Source of the DNA: Solirubrobacteraceae bacterium
Lineage (GTDB): Bacteria > Actinomycetota > Thermoleophilia > Solirubrobacterales > Solirubrobacteraceae
DNA length: 64,000 bases
Reading direction: 5' to 3'
Assembly (NCBI GenBank): GCA_023230855.1
Contig: JALNWQ010000005.1
Span: 124,001-188,000, forward strand
The position numbers and the translations under genes are program-made. Below the pieces are notes generated by a model. It was not told the origin of the DNA and did not search any database. It saw only the letters and a list, made by a program, of their open reading frames with translations. Within the stretch, counting starts at the first letter, position 1, and each line of letters starts with the position of its first letter. Below are positions 52,487-59,903 of this stretch, in pieces.

Positions 52487-52508
52487 ATGAGACTCGATCC
52501 CATATACT
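52487..52508 (+). promoter_or_regulatory. Candidate Zur operator and -10 box of the zinc uptake operon
   Basis: ATGAGACTCGATCCCAT (52487-52503) is an imperfect palindrome centred on C52495. It matches 13 of 17 positions of the site before the COG0523 gene (58832-58848 on the other strand). It runs into a TATACT box (52503-52508) that ends 12 nt before GTG 52521, so a bound regulator would cover the promoter. Identity as a Zur box is inferred from the genes controlled. Confidence 0.6.
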
Positions 52509-52520
52509 GCCCCGCGGCCC

Positions 52521-54431
52521 GTGCTCGAACCGTTCTCCCTCCCCTTCGTCCAACGCGGGATCGCCGAGATCCTGCTGCTCGCCGCCGGCGCCGGCGTGCT
52601 CGGCACGTGGGTCGTGCTACGCGGACTGTCGTTCTACGCCCACGGCGTCGCGGTCGCGACCTTCCCCGGGCTCGTGCTCGCCGCAGGCCTGGGGTTCTCG
52701 GGGCCGCTCGGGGCGCTCGCCTGCGGCGTCGCGTTCGCGCTCGGCGTCGGCGGCCTCGGACGCGGCCGCCCGGACGGCGAGCACGGCACGCTCACCGCGA
52801 TGGTCCTCGTCGGCGCGCTCGCGGTCGGCGTCATCCTCGCCAGCGACGTCTTCCCCCACGAGGCGTCCGTCAACTCGCTGCTCTTCGGGAGCCTGCTGCT
52901 CATCGACGACGGCGACCTCGTCGTCGCCGGCGCCGTCAGCGTCGTCGTCCTCGTCGTGGCGCTCCTCCTGGGCCCGCGCTGGCTGACGGCCGGATTCGCC
53001 GGGCCCCACGCCACCGCGCTCGGCCTGCGGTCGGGCGTCCCGACGATGGCGCTGCTGCTCCTCGTCGCCGCGGTCGCCGTCGCGTCGCTGTCGGCGCTCG
53101 GGTCGCTGCTGGCCGCCGCGCTCCTCGTCGTGCCCGCCGCGACCGTGCGGCCGTGGGTCGCCCGGATGCCCACGTGGCAGCTGGCCACCGTCCTCCTCAC
53201 CGCCCTCGTCGGCGTCGTCGGCCTGTGGCTGTCGGCCCGCACGAACGCCCCGCCCGGGGCCACCATCGCCGTCCTCACCGGAGGCCTGTTCGCCATGAGC
53301 CACACCGCCCACGCCCTGCGCCGTCGCCGGCGCGACCACGGCCCCGGCCGCCCCACCACCCGTCCCGGCCGGCGGGCCGTCGGGATCGGCCTGGCGCTCG
53401 TCGCCGCGCTGGGGATCTCGGCGTGCGGTGACGACGGAGGAGGCGACGACGACCGCCTGCGGGTCGTCGCGACGACCTCGATGGTCGGCGACCTCGTCCG
53501 CAACGTCGGCGGGGACCGGGTCGACCTGCACACGATCATCGCCCCCGGCACCGATCCGCACGAGTTCGAGCCCCGCCCCGACGACGTCATCGCCACGTCC
53601 CGCGCGAAGGTCGTCGTCGCGTCCGGCCTGGGCCTCGACGGGTGGATCGACGACGTGCGCCGCCAGGCCGGGTCCGACGCACCGCTCGCGAAGCTCGGCG
53701 ACGACGTCCCCCACCACCGCGAGGGCGGCGGTCACGACCACGACCACGGCGGCGGCGAGGACGACCACGCGGTCGACGACCACGATCACGCCGCGGATGG
53801 CCACGCCGACCACGACCACGCCGACGACCACGCGGACGGCGACCACGCCGGCCACGATCACGAGTCCGGCACCGATCCGCACTGGTGGCAGGACCCGACG
53901 AACGTCCCGACGGCGGTGCGCGCGATCCGCGACGCGCTCGTGCGGGCCGACCCGGACCACCGCGACCACTACGCCCGCTCCGCCGACGCGTACCTCGCCA
54001 AGGTCGGCGCGCTCGACCGCGGCATCCGCGCGTGCCTCGCCGACGTCCCCGCGAAGGACCGCCGGATCGTCACGAGCCACGACGCGTTCGGGTACTTCGC
54101 CGAGCGGTACGGCATCACCGTCGTCGGGGCGGTCATCCCCGCCCAGACGACGCAGGCCCAGCCGTCCGCCGCCGACGTCGACCGGTTGACGAAGCTCGTC
54201 CGGTCCGAGGGCGTCAAGGCGATCTTCCCCGAGTCCGCCGTCAGCCCCAAGCTCGCCGAGGCGCTGGCCAAGGCCACCGGCGCCACCGCCGACCGCACGC
54301 TGTACGGCGACGCGCTCGGCGATCCGGGCAGCGCCGGGGGGACGTACCTCGGCGCGATGGCGCACAACGCCGACGCGATCGTCGGCGGCATCACCGGCGA
54401 ACGGCGCGGCTGCGAGATCGCCGGCCTGTGA
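52521..54431 (+). CDS. Zinc ABC transporter permease fused to its substrate-binding protein (ZnuB-ZnuA)
   Basis: A 636-aa continuous frame. Residues 1-268 form an ABC-3 family metal permease with eight or so helices (GVLGTWVVLRGLSFYAHGVAVATFPG is diagnostic). Residues 286-302 form a further helix ending in the lipobox-like LGISAC (Cys302). Residues 312-636 form a ZnuA-type binding protein: TTSMVGDLVRNVGGD, PGTDPHEFEPRPDD, a His/Asp-rich metal loop (about 395-450, with HDHDH and DHDHAADGH), and TSHDAFGYFAERYGI. An internal ATG 53295 with GGAGG 10 nt upstream could also yield a separate lipoprotein. First gene of the operon. Confidence 0.85.
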   Translation: MLEPFSLPFVQRGIAEILLLAAGAGVLGTWVVLRGLSFYAHGVAVATFPGLVLAAGLGFSGPLGALACGVAFALGVGGLGRGRPDGEHGTLTAMVLVGALAVGVILASDVFPHEASVNSLLFGSLLLIDDGDLVVAGAVSVVVLVVALLLGPRWLTAGFAGPHATALGLRSGVPTMALLLLVAAVAVASLSALGSLLAAALLVVPAATVRPWVARMPTWQLATVLLTALVGVVGLWLSARTNAPPGATIAVLTGGLFAMSHTAHALRRRRRDHGPGRPTTRPGRRAVGIGLALVAALGISACGDDGGGDDDRLRVVATTSMVGDLVRNVGGDRVDLHTIIAPGTDPHEFEPRPDDVIATSRAKVVVASGLGLDGWIDDVRRQAGSDAPLAKLGDDVPHHREGGGHDHDHGGGEDDHAVDDHDHAADGHADHDHADDHADGDHAGHDHESGTDPHWWQDPTNVPTAVRAIRDALVRADPDHRDHYARSADAYLAKVGALDRGIRACLADVPAKDRRIVTSHDAFGYFAERYGITVVGAVIPAQTTQAQPSAADVDRLTKLVRSEGVKAIFPESAVSPKLAEALAKATGATADRTLYGDALGDPGSAGGTYLGAMAHNADAIVGGITGERRGCEIAGL

Positions 54432-54441
54432 GGATCACCGC

Positions 54442-55269
54442 GTGAGCGACCCGTCCCCCACCGACCCCGCACGGTCGGCCGACGGCCCCCCGTCCGGCCC
54501 GTCGGCCGATGGCCCGTCCACCGTCGACCGGCGCGCGCTCCTCCGGCTGGACGGGGTGAGCGCCGGCTACGACGAGCGTCCGGCGCTACGCGACGTGACC
54601 TTCGCCGCGCACGCCGGGGAGCGGATCGGGGTGCTCGGCCCCAACGGTGGCGGCAAGACGACGCTCTTCCGCACGATCCTCGGCGAGCTCGCCGTCCGGT
54701 CCGGCGCGCTCGACCGCGCCGCCGACGTCGCGGTCGTCCCCCAGACCGACCGGTCACGGCTCGACTTCCCCGTCAGCGCGCTCGACGTCGTGCTCATGGG
54801 GACGATCTCCCGCCGACCGTGGTGGCGGCGGGCGTCGCGCGCCGACCGCGAGCGCGCGCGCGGCCACCTGCGCGCGGTGGGCCTGCAGAACCGGGCCGAC
54901 GCGACCTTCGGCGCGCTGTCCGGCGGGCAGCGCCAGCGGGTGCTCGTCGCGCGGGCGCTCGCCCGCGACGCGCGGATCCTCCTGCTCGACGAGCCGTACA
55001 CCGGCCTGGACGCCGCGAGCGCCGAGCGGCTGGACCGCCTGATCGCCGACCTGGCGGACGCCGGTCACGCCCTGCTCATCGCCACCCACGACGTCGCCCA
55101 GTGCCGCGCGTGGGACCGGGTGCTGTGCCTCCACGGCCGACAGGTGGCGTTCGGCGACCCGGTCGAGACCCTGACGACCGACGTCCTGGCCGCGACGTAC
55201 GGCGAGGACCTGCTGCGCCTGGACCGTGACGGCGGCCTGGCGGTCGTCACCGACCACCACCACGGATGA
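54442..55269 (+). CDS. Zinc/manganese ABC transporter ATP-binding protein (ZnuC type)
   Basis: A 275-aa ATPase energising the metal importer. Walker A GPNGGGKTT (about 68-76), the Q-loop in VVPQTDRSRLDFPVSALDVVLMG (the metal-ABC pattern), signature LSGGQRQR, Walker B ILLLDEPYTGLD and the switch His in ATHD are all present. A 30-residue Ser/Pro/Asp-rich N-terminus precedes the domain. GTG 54442 is 10 bp after the fusion gene. The C-terminal TDHHHG may bind metal. It overlaps the next permease gene by 4 bp (ATGA). Confidence 0.92.
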   Translation: MSDPSPTDPARSADGPPSGPSADGPSTVDRRALLRLDGVSAGYDERPALRDVTFAAHAGERIGVLGPNGGGKTTLFRTILGELAVRSGALDRAADVAVVPQTDRSRLDFPVSALDVVLMGTISRRPWWRRASRADRERARGHLRAVGLQNRADATFGALSGGQRQRVLVARALARDARILLLDEPYTGLDAASAERLDRLIADLADAGHALLIATHDVAQCRAWDRVLCLHGRQVAFGDPVETLTTDVLAATYGEDLLRLDRDGGLAVVTDHHHG

Positions 55270-56138
55270 GCGCGACGCTCACGACGGTCGCCGGGGCGCT
55301 CGGGCCGCTGCTCGACCCGTTCGACGGCGAGATCATGCGACGGGCGCTCCTCGAGGTGCTGCTGCTCGGCACGGCCGGCGGCCTGCTCGGCACGTGGATC
55401 GTCGCCAACCGGCTGACCTTCACCGGCGAGGCGTTGCCGCACGCGATGTTCCCCGGCCTCGTCGGCGCCGCGCTGCTCGGCGTCCCGCTCGTCGTCGGCG
55501 GGGCGGTCGGGCTGCTCGTCGCGGCCGTGCTCATCGCGCTGGCGTCGCGGATCGAGACGATCGACCGGGACACCGCCGTCGCGGTCGTCTTCACGTCGCT
55601 CTTCGGCCTGGGGGTGCTGCTGGCGCTGTCGCCGGACTCCCCGGCGGCGGTCCGCGCCCTCCTCTTCGGGGACGTGCTGGGGCTCACCGACGGCGACCTG
55701 CTCGTCGCCGCCGGGCTCACGACGGTCGTCGCGGTCGCGCTGTGGACGCTGCACCCACGCCTGACCGCCACCGCGTTCGACCGCTCCGCCGCCCGGTCGT
55801 TCGGCGTCCGCCCGGGCACGGTCGACCTGGCGCTCGTGGCGCTCATCGCGGTCGCGACGCTCGTGTGCGTGCAGGCGCTCGGCAACCTCTTCGTCGCCGC
55901 GACGCTCGTCGGCCCGGCGGCGGCCGCGCACGCCCTCGGCCGACGGGTGGCGGCGACGATGGCGATCGCCGTGGCGCTCGCCGTGCTCTCCGGCGTCGGC
56001 GGCCTGTTGCTGTCGTTCCACGCCGGCACCGCAGCCGGCGCGTCGATCGCCCTCGTGACGGTCGCGACGTACCTCGTCGTCGTGCTCGTCGCCCGCGTCC
56101 CGTTCCGCCGACCGACCGGTCACCCTGTCGGCCGGTGA
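55266..56138 (+). CDS. Zinc/manganese ABC transporter permease (ZnuB type)
   Basis: A 290-aa ABC-3 family permease with about eight hydrophobic segments. It carries LLGTAGGLLGTWIVANRLTFTGEALPHAMFPGLVGAALLG, homologous to the same region of the upstream fused permease but clearly diverged. The two permeases probably form a heterodimer. It starts within the stop of the ATPase gene and its own stop overlaps the next start (GTGA). Confidence 0.92.
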   Translation: MSATLTTVAGALGPLLDPFDGEIMRRALLEVLLLGTAGGLLGTWIVANRLTFTGEALPHAMFPGLVGAALLGVPLVVGGAVGLLVAAVLIALASRIETIDRDTAVAVVFTSLFGLGVLLALSPDSPAAVRALLFGDVLGLTDGDLLVAAGLTTVVAVALWTLHPRLTATAFDRSAARSFGVRPGTVDLALVALIAVATLVCVQALGNLFVAATLVGPAAAAHALGRRVAATMAIAVALAVLSGVGGLLLSFHAGTAAGASIALVTVATYLVVVLVARVPFRRPTGHPVGR

Positions 56139-57415
56139 CCGACGAGCACGATCACGACCACCCCTCCCCGGGTCGCGGCGACGCGCTCCGGGCGCTCCTG
56201 TCGAGCCCGGGCGGTCGCGGCCTCGTCGGGTTCGTGTCGCTCCTGCTCGTCCTGACGGCCGTCGGGCTCGTGGCGCTGTGGCCCGACGGCGACCGTCCCC
56301 GGGTCGAGGGCGCCGGCGGGCCGACGGTGTCCGGCGAGGTCGTCGGGGTGCGCCTGGCGCCGTGCGGCGGCCCCACCGACCAGCGCTGCCGCACCGTCGT
56401 CGCCCGGGTGACCGAGGGTGAGGACGAGGGCCACGAGGCCGAGATCGTCCTGGGACCGCCCGAGGTGTCGCCCGACCTCGACGTCGGCGACGCGATCCGC
56501 CTGGCGCGCCAGGCGCCGCTGGAGGGCGAGGCCGCCGACGCGCTCGACGACCCGCCCGCGGGCGACGCGGGCGGCCCCGGCGCGGCGACGTCGCCGGCCC
56601 CGGCGTACTCCTACGCCGAGCGGGACCGGCGGGCCCCGCTCGTGTGGCTCGGCGTCCTCTTCGCCGTGCTGGGCCTCGTCGTCGCGCGGTCCCGGGGCGC
56701 CCTGGCGCTGCTGGGCACCGGGGCGAGCATCACGCTCGTCGTCGTCTGGCTCGTGCCGGCGTTGCTCTCCGACCACCCGCCGGTGCTCGTCGCCCTCGTC
56801 GGGGCGTTCGCGGTGATGTTCATCACCACCGGCCTGACGTACGGCGTCACGACGCAGAGCCTGGCCGCGGTCACGGGGATCGGGTTGTCGTTGCTCGTCG
56901 CGCTCGGGGTCGGGGTGCTGTGGAGCGAGCTGGCGCACCTGGACGGCACCGGGGGCGAGCTCGGCGCGTTCGTCATCCAGAGCGGCTCGCCGCTCGGCCT
57001 CGGCGGGATCGTCCTGGCCGGGATGGTCATCGGGGCGCTCGGCGTGCTCACCGACACCGTCGTGTCGCAGGTGTCGACGGTGGCGGCGCTGCACCGCGCG
57101 AACGACCGCATGGGCGTGCGCCGGCTGTACCGCGAGGCGTTCGCCGTCGGCCGTGACCACCTGGCCGCGACGATCCACACGCTCGTCCTCGCCTACGCGG
57201 GAGCGACCCTGCCGCTGCTGCTCGTCGTGTCGGCCAACGGCGTCGGGGTCGGCGACGCGTTCAACGACCCCGACCTGGCGGAGCCGGTCGTCGCGACGCT
57301 CGTCGGCAGCATCGCCCTGGTCGTCGCGGTGCCGCTGTCGACGCTGCTCGCCGCCCTGCTCGTCCGGCGGGTCCCCCGCGACGCCCTCGACGGCGGCCAC
57401 GCGCACCACCATTGA
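56135..57415 (+). CDS. YibE/F-family multi-pass membrane protein
   Basis: A 426-aa protein of the YibE/F family, of unknown function. A His/Asp N-terminus (MTDEHDHDHPSPGRGD) is followed by one helix (about 31-50), an extracytoplasmic domain (about 55-165) and seven or so further helices. The family core is LTYGVTTQSLAAVTGIG and GMVIGALGVLTDTVVSQVS. It ends GGHAHHH. Position as last gene of the zinc operon, with the 4-bp overlap and His-rich ends, suggests a part in metal handling. That is inference; the family has no proven role I can cite. Confidence 0.85.
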   Translation: MTDEHDHDHPSPGRGDALRALLSSPGGRGLVGFVSLLLVLTAVGLVALWPDGDRPRVEGAGGPTVSGEVVGVRLAPCGGPTDQRCRTVVARVTEGEDEGHEAEIVLGPPEVSPDLDVGDAIRLARQAPLEGEAADALDDPPAGDAGGPGAATSPAPAYSYAERDRRAPLVWLGVLFAVLGLVVARSRGALALLGTGASITLVVVWLVPALLSDHPPVLVALVGAFAVMFITTGLTYGVTTQSLAAVTGIGLSLLVALGVGVLWSELAHLDGTGGELGAFVIQSGSPLGLGGIVLAGMVIGALGVLTDTVVSQVSTVAALHRANDRMGVRRLYREAFAVGRDHLAATIHTLVLAYAGATLPLLLVVSANGVGVGDAFNDPDLAEPVVATLVGSIALVVAVPLSTLLAALLVRRVPRDALDGGHAHHH

Positions 57416-57444
57416 CCGCGCGGCCCGGCGAGCCGCGCCGCGAC

Positions 57445-57487
57445 CCGCTCCGCCAGGTGGTCACGTGGCGACCACGTCCCGGAGCGG
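57445..57487. terminator. Nested bidirectional hairpin between the zinc operon and the COG0523 gene
   Basis: A 43-nt structure: outer arms CCGCTCCG/CGGAGCGG of 8 bp, a symmetric 4-nt internal loop on each side, inner arms GTGGTC/GACCAC of 6 bp and a 7-nt loop. It lies between converging genes. Its size and architecture match the tandem array hairpins elsewhere in the window. Confidence 0.7.
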
Positions 57488-57533
57488 ATCCGAGCCCGCC
57501 GCCCGGCCACCGCGCCCACCGGTCCGGTCGACG

Positions 57534-58820
57534 TCAGGCGGCGTCCGCCATCGACGAGTCCGCCGCGCGCCCGTACCGCTGCATCCCGTCGCTGCCCCAG
57601 CGCGGCCACGGGTCGACCGACGCGAGGGCCGCCTCCGCACCGGCGGCGAGCTCGCCGTCGGTGAGCAGCGCCGCGTCGAGCCGCGCGACGAACCGGTCGC
57701 GATCCAGGTCGTGGCCGATGAAGACGAGCTCCTGCCGGCGGTCGCCGAACTCCGGGTGCCAGTCGGCCCGCAGCCGCGCGACGACCTCGGGATCCCGCGG
57801 CCAGGCCGACGGAGGGACCGTCGCCCACCACGTGCCGACCGCGCCGAGATCGATGATCGGCCCGGCGGTCGACCACTCGCCGACGATCGCCGGGCGACTC
57901 GCGAGCCAGAAGAGCCCCTTGGACCGCACGACGCCCGGCCACTCCTCGTGGACCGCCGACCAGAGCCGCTCGGGATGGAACGGTCGCCGCCGCCGGTACA
58001 CGAAGCTCCCGATCCCGTACTCCTCCGTCTCGGGCTGCTCCTCGCCGCGGAGCACCTGCAGCCACCCGGGGTGCTCGGCGGCGCGGTCGAAGTCGAACCG
58101 TCCGGTGTCGAGCAGCTGGTCGAGCGGCACGCGACCGTGCTCGGCGTGCACGATCTGCGCGCCGGCGTTGAGCTTGCGGACCGTCGACGCGGTCCGCCGC
58201 AGCCGCTCCTCGTCGACGAGGTCGACCTTGCTCAGGACGATGAGGTCGGCGAACTCGACCTGATCGACGAGCAGGTCGGCGACGGTGCGTTCGTCGTCGT
58301 CCCCCAGCGACTCGCCGCGTGCGGCGATGTCGTCGACCGATCCCAGGTCGTCGACGAACCGCGCCGCGTCGACGACGGTGACCATCGAGTCGAGCCGGGC
58401 GACGTCGCCGAGGCTCGTCCCGTCCTCGCCCTCGAAGGTGAAGGTCTCGGCCACCGGCAGCGGCTCGCTGATCCCCGTCGACTCGATGACGAGGTGGTCG
58501 AACCGCCCCTCGCGCGCCAGGCGCGTGACCTCGACGAGCAGATCCTCGCGCAGCGTGCAGCAGATGCAGCCGTTGGACAGCTCCACCAGCCGCTCCTCGA
58601 CCCGGGAGAACCCGCCCGTGGGAGAGCCCTCGATCCCCGCATCGCCCCGCTCCACGAGCGCCGCGTCGACGTTGACCTCGCTCATGTCGTTGACGATGAC
58701 CGCGATCCTGCGACCCTCGCGGTTGCGGAGCAGGTGGTTGAGGAGGGTCGTCTTGCCCGCGCCGAGGAAGCCGGACAGCACGGTCACCGGCAGCCGCCGG
58801 TCGGTCGTCGTAGTCGCCAT
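57534..58820 (-). CDS. COG0523 GTPase, putative zinc metallochaperone
   Basis: A 428-aa CobW/COG0523-family GTPase. Walker A GFLGAGKTT (17-25), the metal motif GCICC (84-88), the ESTGISEP switch region and SKVDLV (NKxD-like) are present, with a C-terminal CobW_C domain (about 270-400). Under zinc starvation such proteins are thought to deliver zinc to key enzymes. The shared operator with the zinc importer supports the zinc subgroup over the cobalamin CobW one. The ATG follows TATATT by 6 nt, so it is leaderless. Confidence 0.88.
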   Translation of the reverse strand: MATTTTDRRLPVTVLSGFLGAGKTTLLNHLLRNREGRRIAVIVNDMSEVNVDAALVERGDAGIEGSPTGGFSRVEERLVELSNGCICCTLREDLLVEVTRLAREGRFDHLVIESTGISEPLPVAETFTFEGEDGTSLGDVARLDSMVTVVDAARFVDDLGSVDDIAARGESLGDDDERTVADLLVDQVEFADLIVLSKVDLVDEERLRRTASTVRKLNAGAQIVHAEHGRVPLDQLLDTGRFDFDRAAEHPGWLQVLRGEEQPETEEYGIGSFVYRRRRPFHPERLWSAVHEEWPGVVRSKGLFWLASRPAIVGEWSTAGPIIDLGAVGTWWATVPPSAWPRDPEVVARLRADWHPEFGDRRQELVFIGHDLDRDRFVARLDAALLTDGELAAGAEAALASVDPWPRWGSDGMQRYGRAADSSMADAA

Positions 58821-58826
58821 GACCCG

Positions 58827-58848
58827 AATATATAAGACTGAGTCTCAT
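58827..58848 (-). promoter_or_regulatory. Candidate Zur operator and -10 box of the COG0523 gene
   Basis: On the minus strand ATGAGACTCAGTCTTAT (58832-58848) has 8-bp arms with one mismatch around a central C. It merges with a TATATT -10 box (58827-58832) that ends 6 nt before ATG 58820. The same motif stands before the zinc operon. Confidence 0.65.
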
Positions 58849-58903
58849 TACGATGACGTGGCGGTCGTGCGCTCCTTCGCAGCGCGGCTCCACCCCGTCC
58901 CGG

Positions 58904-59161
58904 CTAGCGGTCCGGGGGTGCGACGGCCCGTGCCGTCGGCTCGACGTGCGAGGGGGCGGCCCCGTGGGTCGCGGGCGCCTCCGCGTGCGCGGACGGTCCG
59001 AGCACGCCGGCCGCGAGGACCGCGACGACCACCGACGTGCGGGTCGCCCAGCGGCGGGCGGCCGGGCGCGCCAGCCACGGCAACCGCGCCTGGAGCCAGA
59101 TCCGGGCGCCCCCGGCCCCCGCCACCGCCGCCATCGCCCCCGCCGCGCACTGGACGCACAT
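58904..59161 (-). CDS. Small membrane protein, MCVQC-type, function unknown
   Basis: An 85-aa protein starting MCVQCAAGAMAAVAGAGGARIWLQAR, with a Cys-x2-Cys pair at residues 2 and 5 and two hydrophobic segments (about 5-20 and 43-60). I recall similar short MCxxC proteins in actinobacteria without known function. It stands upstream of, and on the same strand as, the COG0523 gene, whose operator lies between them. Confidence 0.55.
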   Translation of the reverse strand: MCVQCAAGAMAAVAGAGGARIWLQARLPWLARPAARRWATRTSVVVAVLAAGVLGPSAHAEAPATHGAAPSHVEPTARAVAPPDR

Positions 59162-59200
59162 GCCGAGGAGCCTGACAGGAGCGCCGCGCCCGGGCCCGCG

Positions 59201-59278
59201 CCGTCCGGCGTCGGGTCCCGACGGTCGTCGGCGGCTCCGCCCCGTCCGGCGTCAGGTCCCGACGATCGTCGGCGGCTC
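59201..59278. repeat. Two-copy tandem repeat at the 3' end of the thioesterase gene
   Basis: Two 37-bp copies (59201-59237, 59242-59278) differ at two positions. Each contains a near-perfect palindrome (CGTCGGGTCCCGACG in copy 1; CCGACGATCGTCGG in copy 2). Copy 2 encodes the last residues of the thioesterase and its stop codon. It may serve as a terminator for that gene. Confidence 0.6.
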
Positions 59279-59860
59279 GCCCCCGAGACCGGCGCCGGCA
59301 CCGCCGCCACCGGTCGTCGCGTCCACCGGCCCCCCGGACGCCCCCGCCACCGGGTCCTGCAGGATCGCCATGCGGTCCGGGTCGCCGGCCTCGAAGTGCT
59401 CGCGGCCGACGGCGATGAAGAGCCCCTGCGACGTCGCGACCGTGCGGCCGTCGTCGGTGATCCGGGCGACGAGGCGGTACTTGCGGCCGTCGATCGACGC
59501 GACCCACGCCTCGGCGACGAGGTCGCGCCCGAGCATCACCGGGGCGACGTAGTCCACCTCGAGCCGGGCGGTGACCGCGGGCCGCCGCAGGACGAGGAGC
59601 AGCTCGCCGGACAGGTCGTCGAGGATCGTCGCGACGATCCCACCGTGCGCGAACCCCGGCGCGCCCTCGTGGCGCCCGTCCAGCCGCAGGTGCGTCCGGA
59701 CGACGTCGCCGTCGCGGACCATCGCCATGTGCAGCCCGCAGGGGCTGTCGGGCCCGCACCCGAAGCACGTGGCGTGGTGGGGCCGCAGCGGCCCGTCCCC
59801 GGGGTACCGCTCCCCCACCGGTAGCGGGGCCGGCGGGGGCAGCTCGGGCTCGGCGGGCAT
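59252..59860 (-). CDS. PaaI-like hotdog-fold thioesterase
   Basis: A 202-aa protein. The hotdog domain (about 30-155) has CFGCGPDSPCGLHMAM near the start and the active-site region GAPGFAHGGIVATILDDLSG (about 66-85), as in 4HBT/PaaI-type acyl-CoA thioesterases. The last 40 residues are Gly-rich and low complexity, ending in a tandem repeat. It follows two acyl-CoA dehydrogenases on the same strand, so a role in acyl-CoA turnover is likely. Confidence 0.82.
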   Translation of the reverse strand: MPAEPELPPPAPLPVGERYPGDGPLRPHHATCFGCGPDSPCGLHMAMVRDGDVVRTHLRLDGRHEGAPGFAHGGIVATILDDLSGELLLVLRRPAVTARLEVDYVAPVMLGRDLVAEAWVASIDGRKYRLVARITDDGRTVATSQGLFIAVGREHFEAGDPDRMAILQDPVAGASGGPVDATTGGGGAGAGLGGEPPTIVGT

Positions 59861-59903
59861 CCCGGGACCCTTGCAGATCCCGCTCGCCAGCCGATCCCCA
59901 CGC

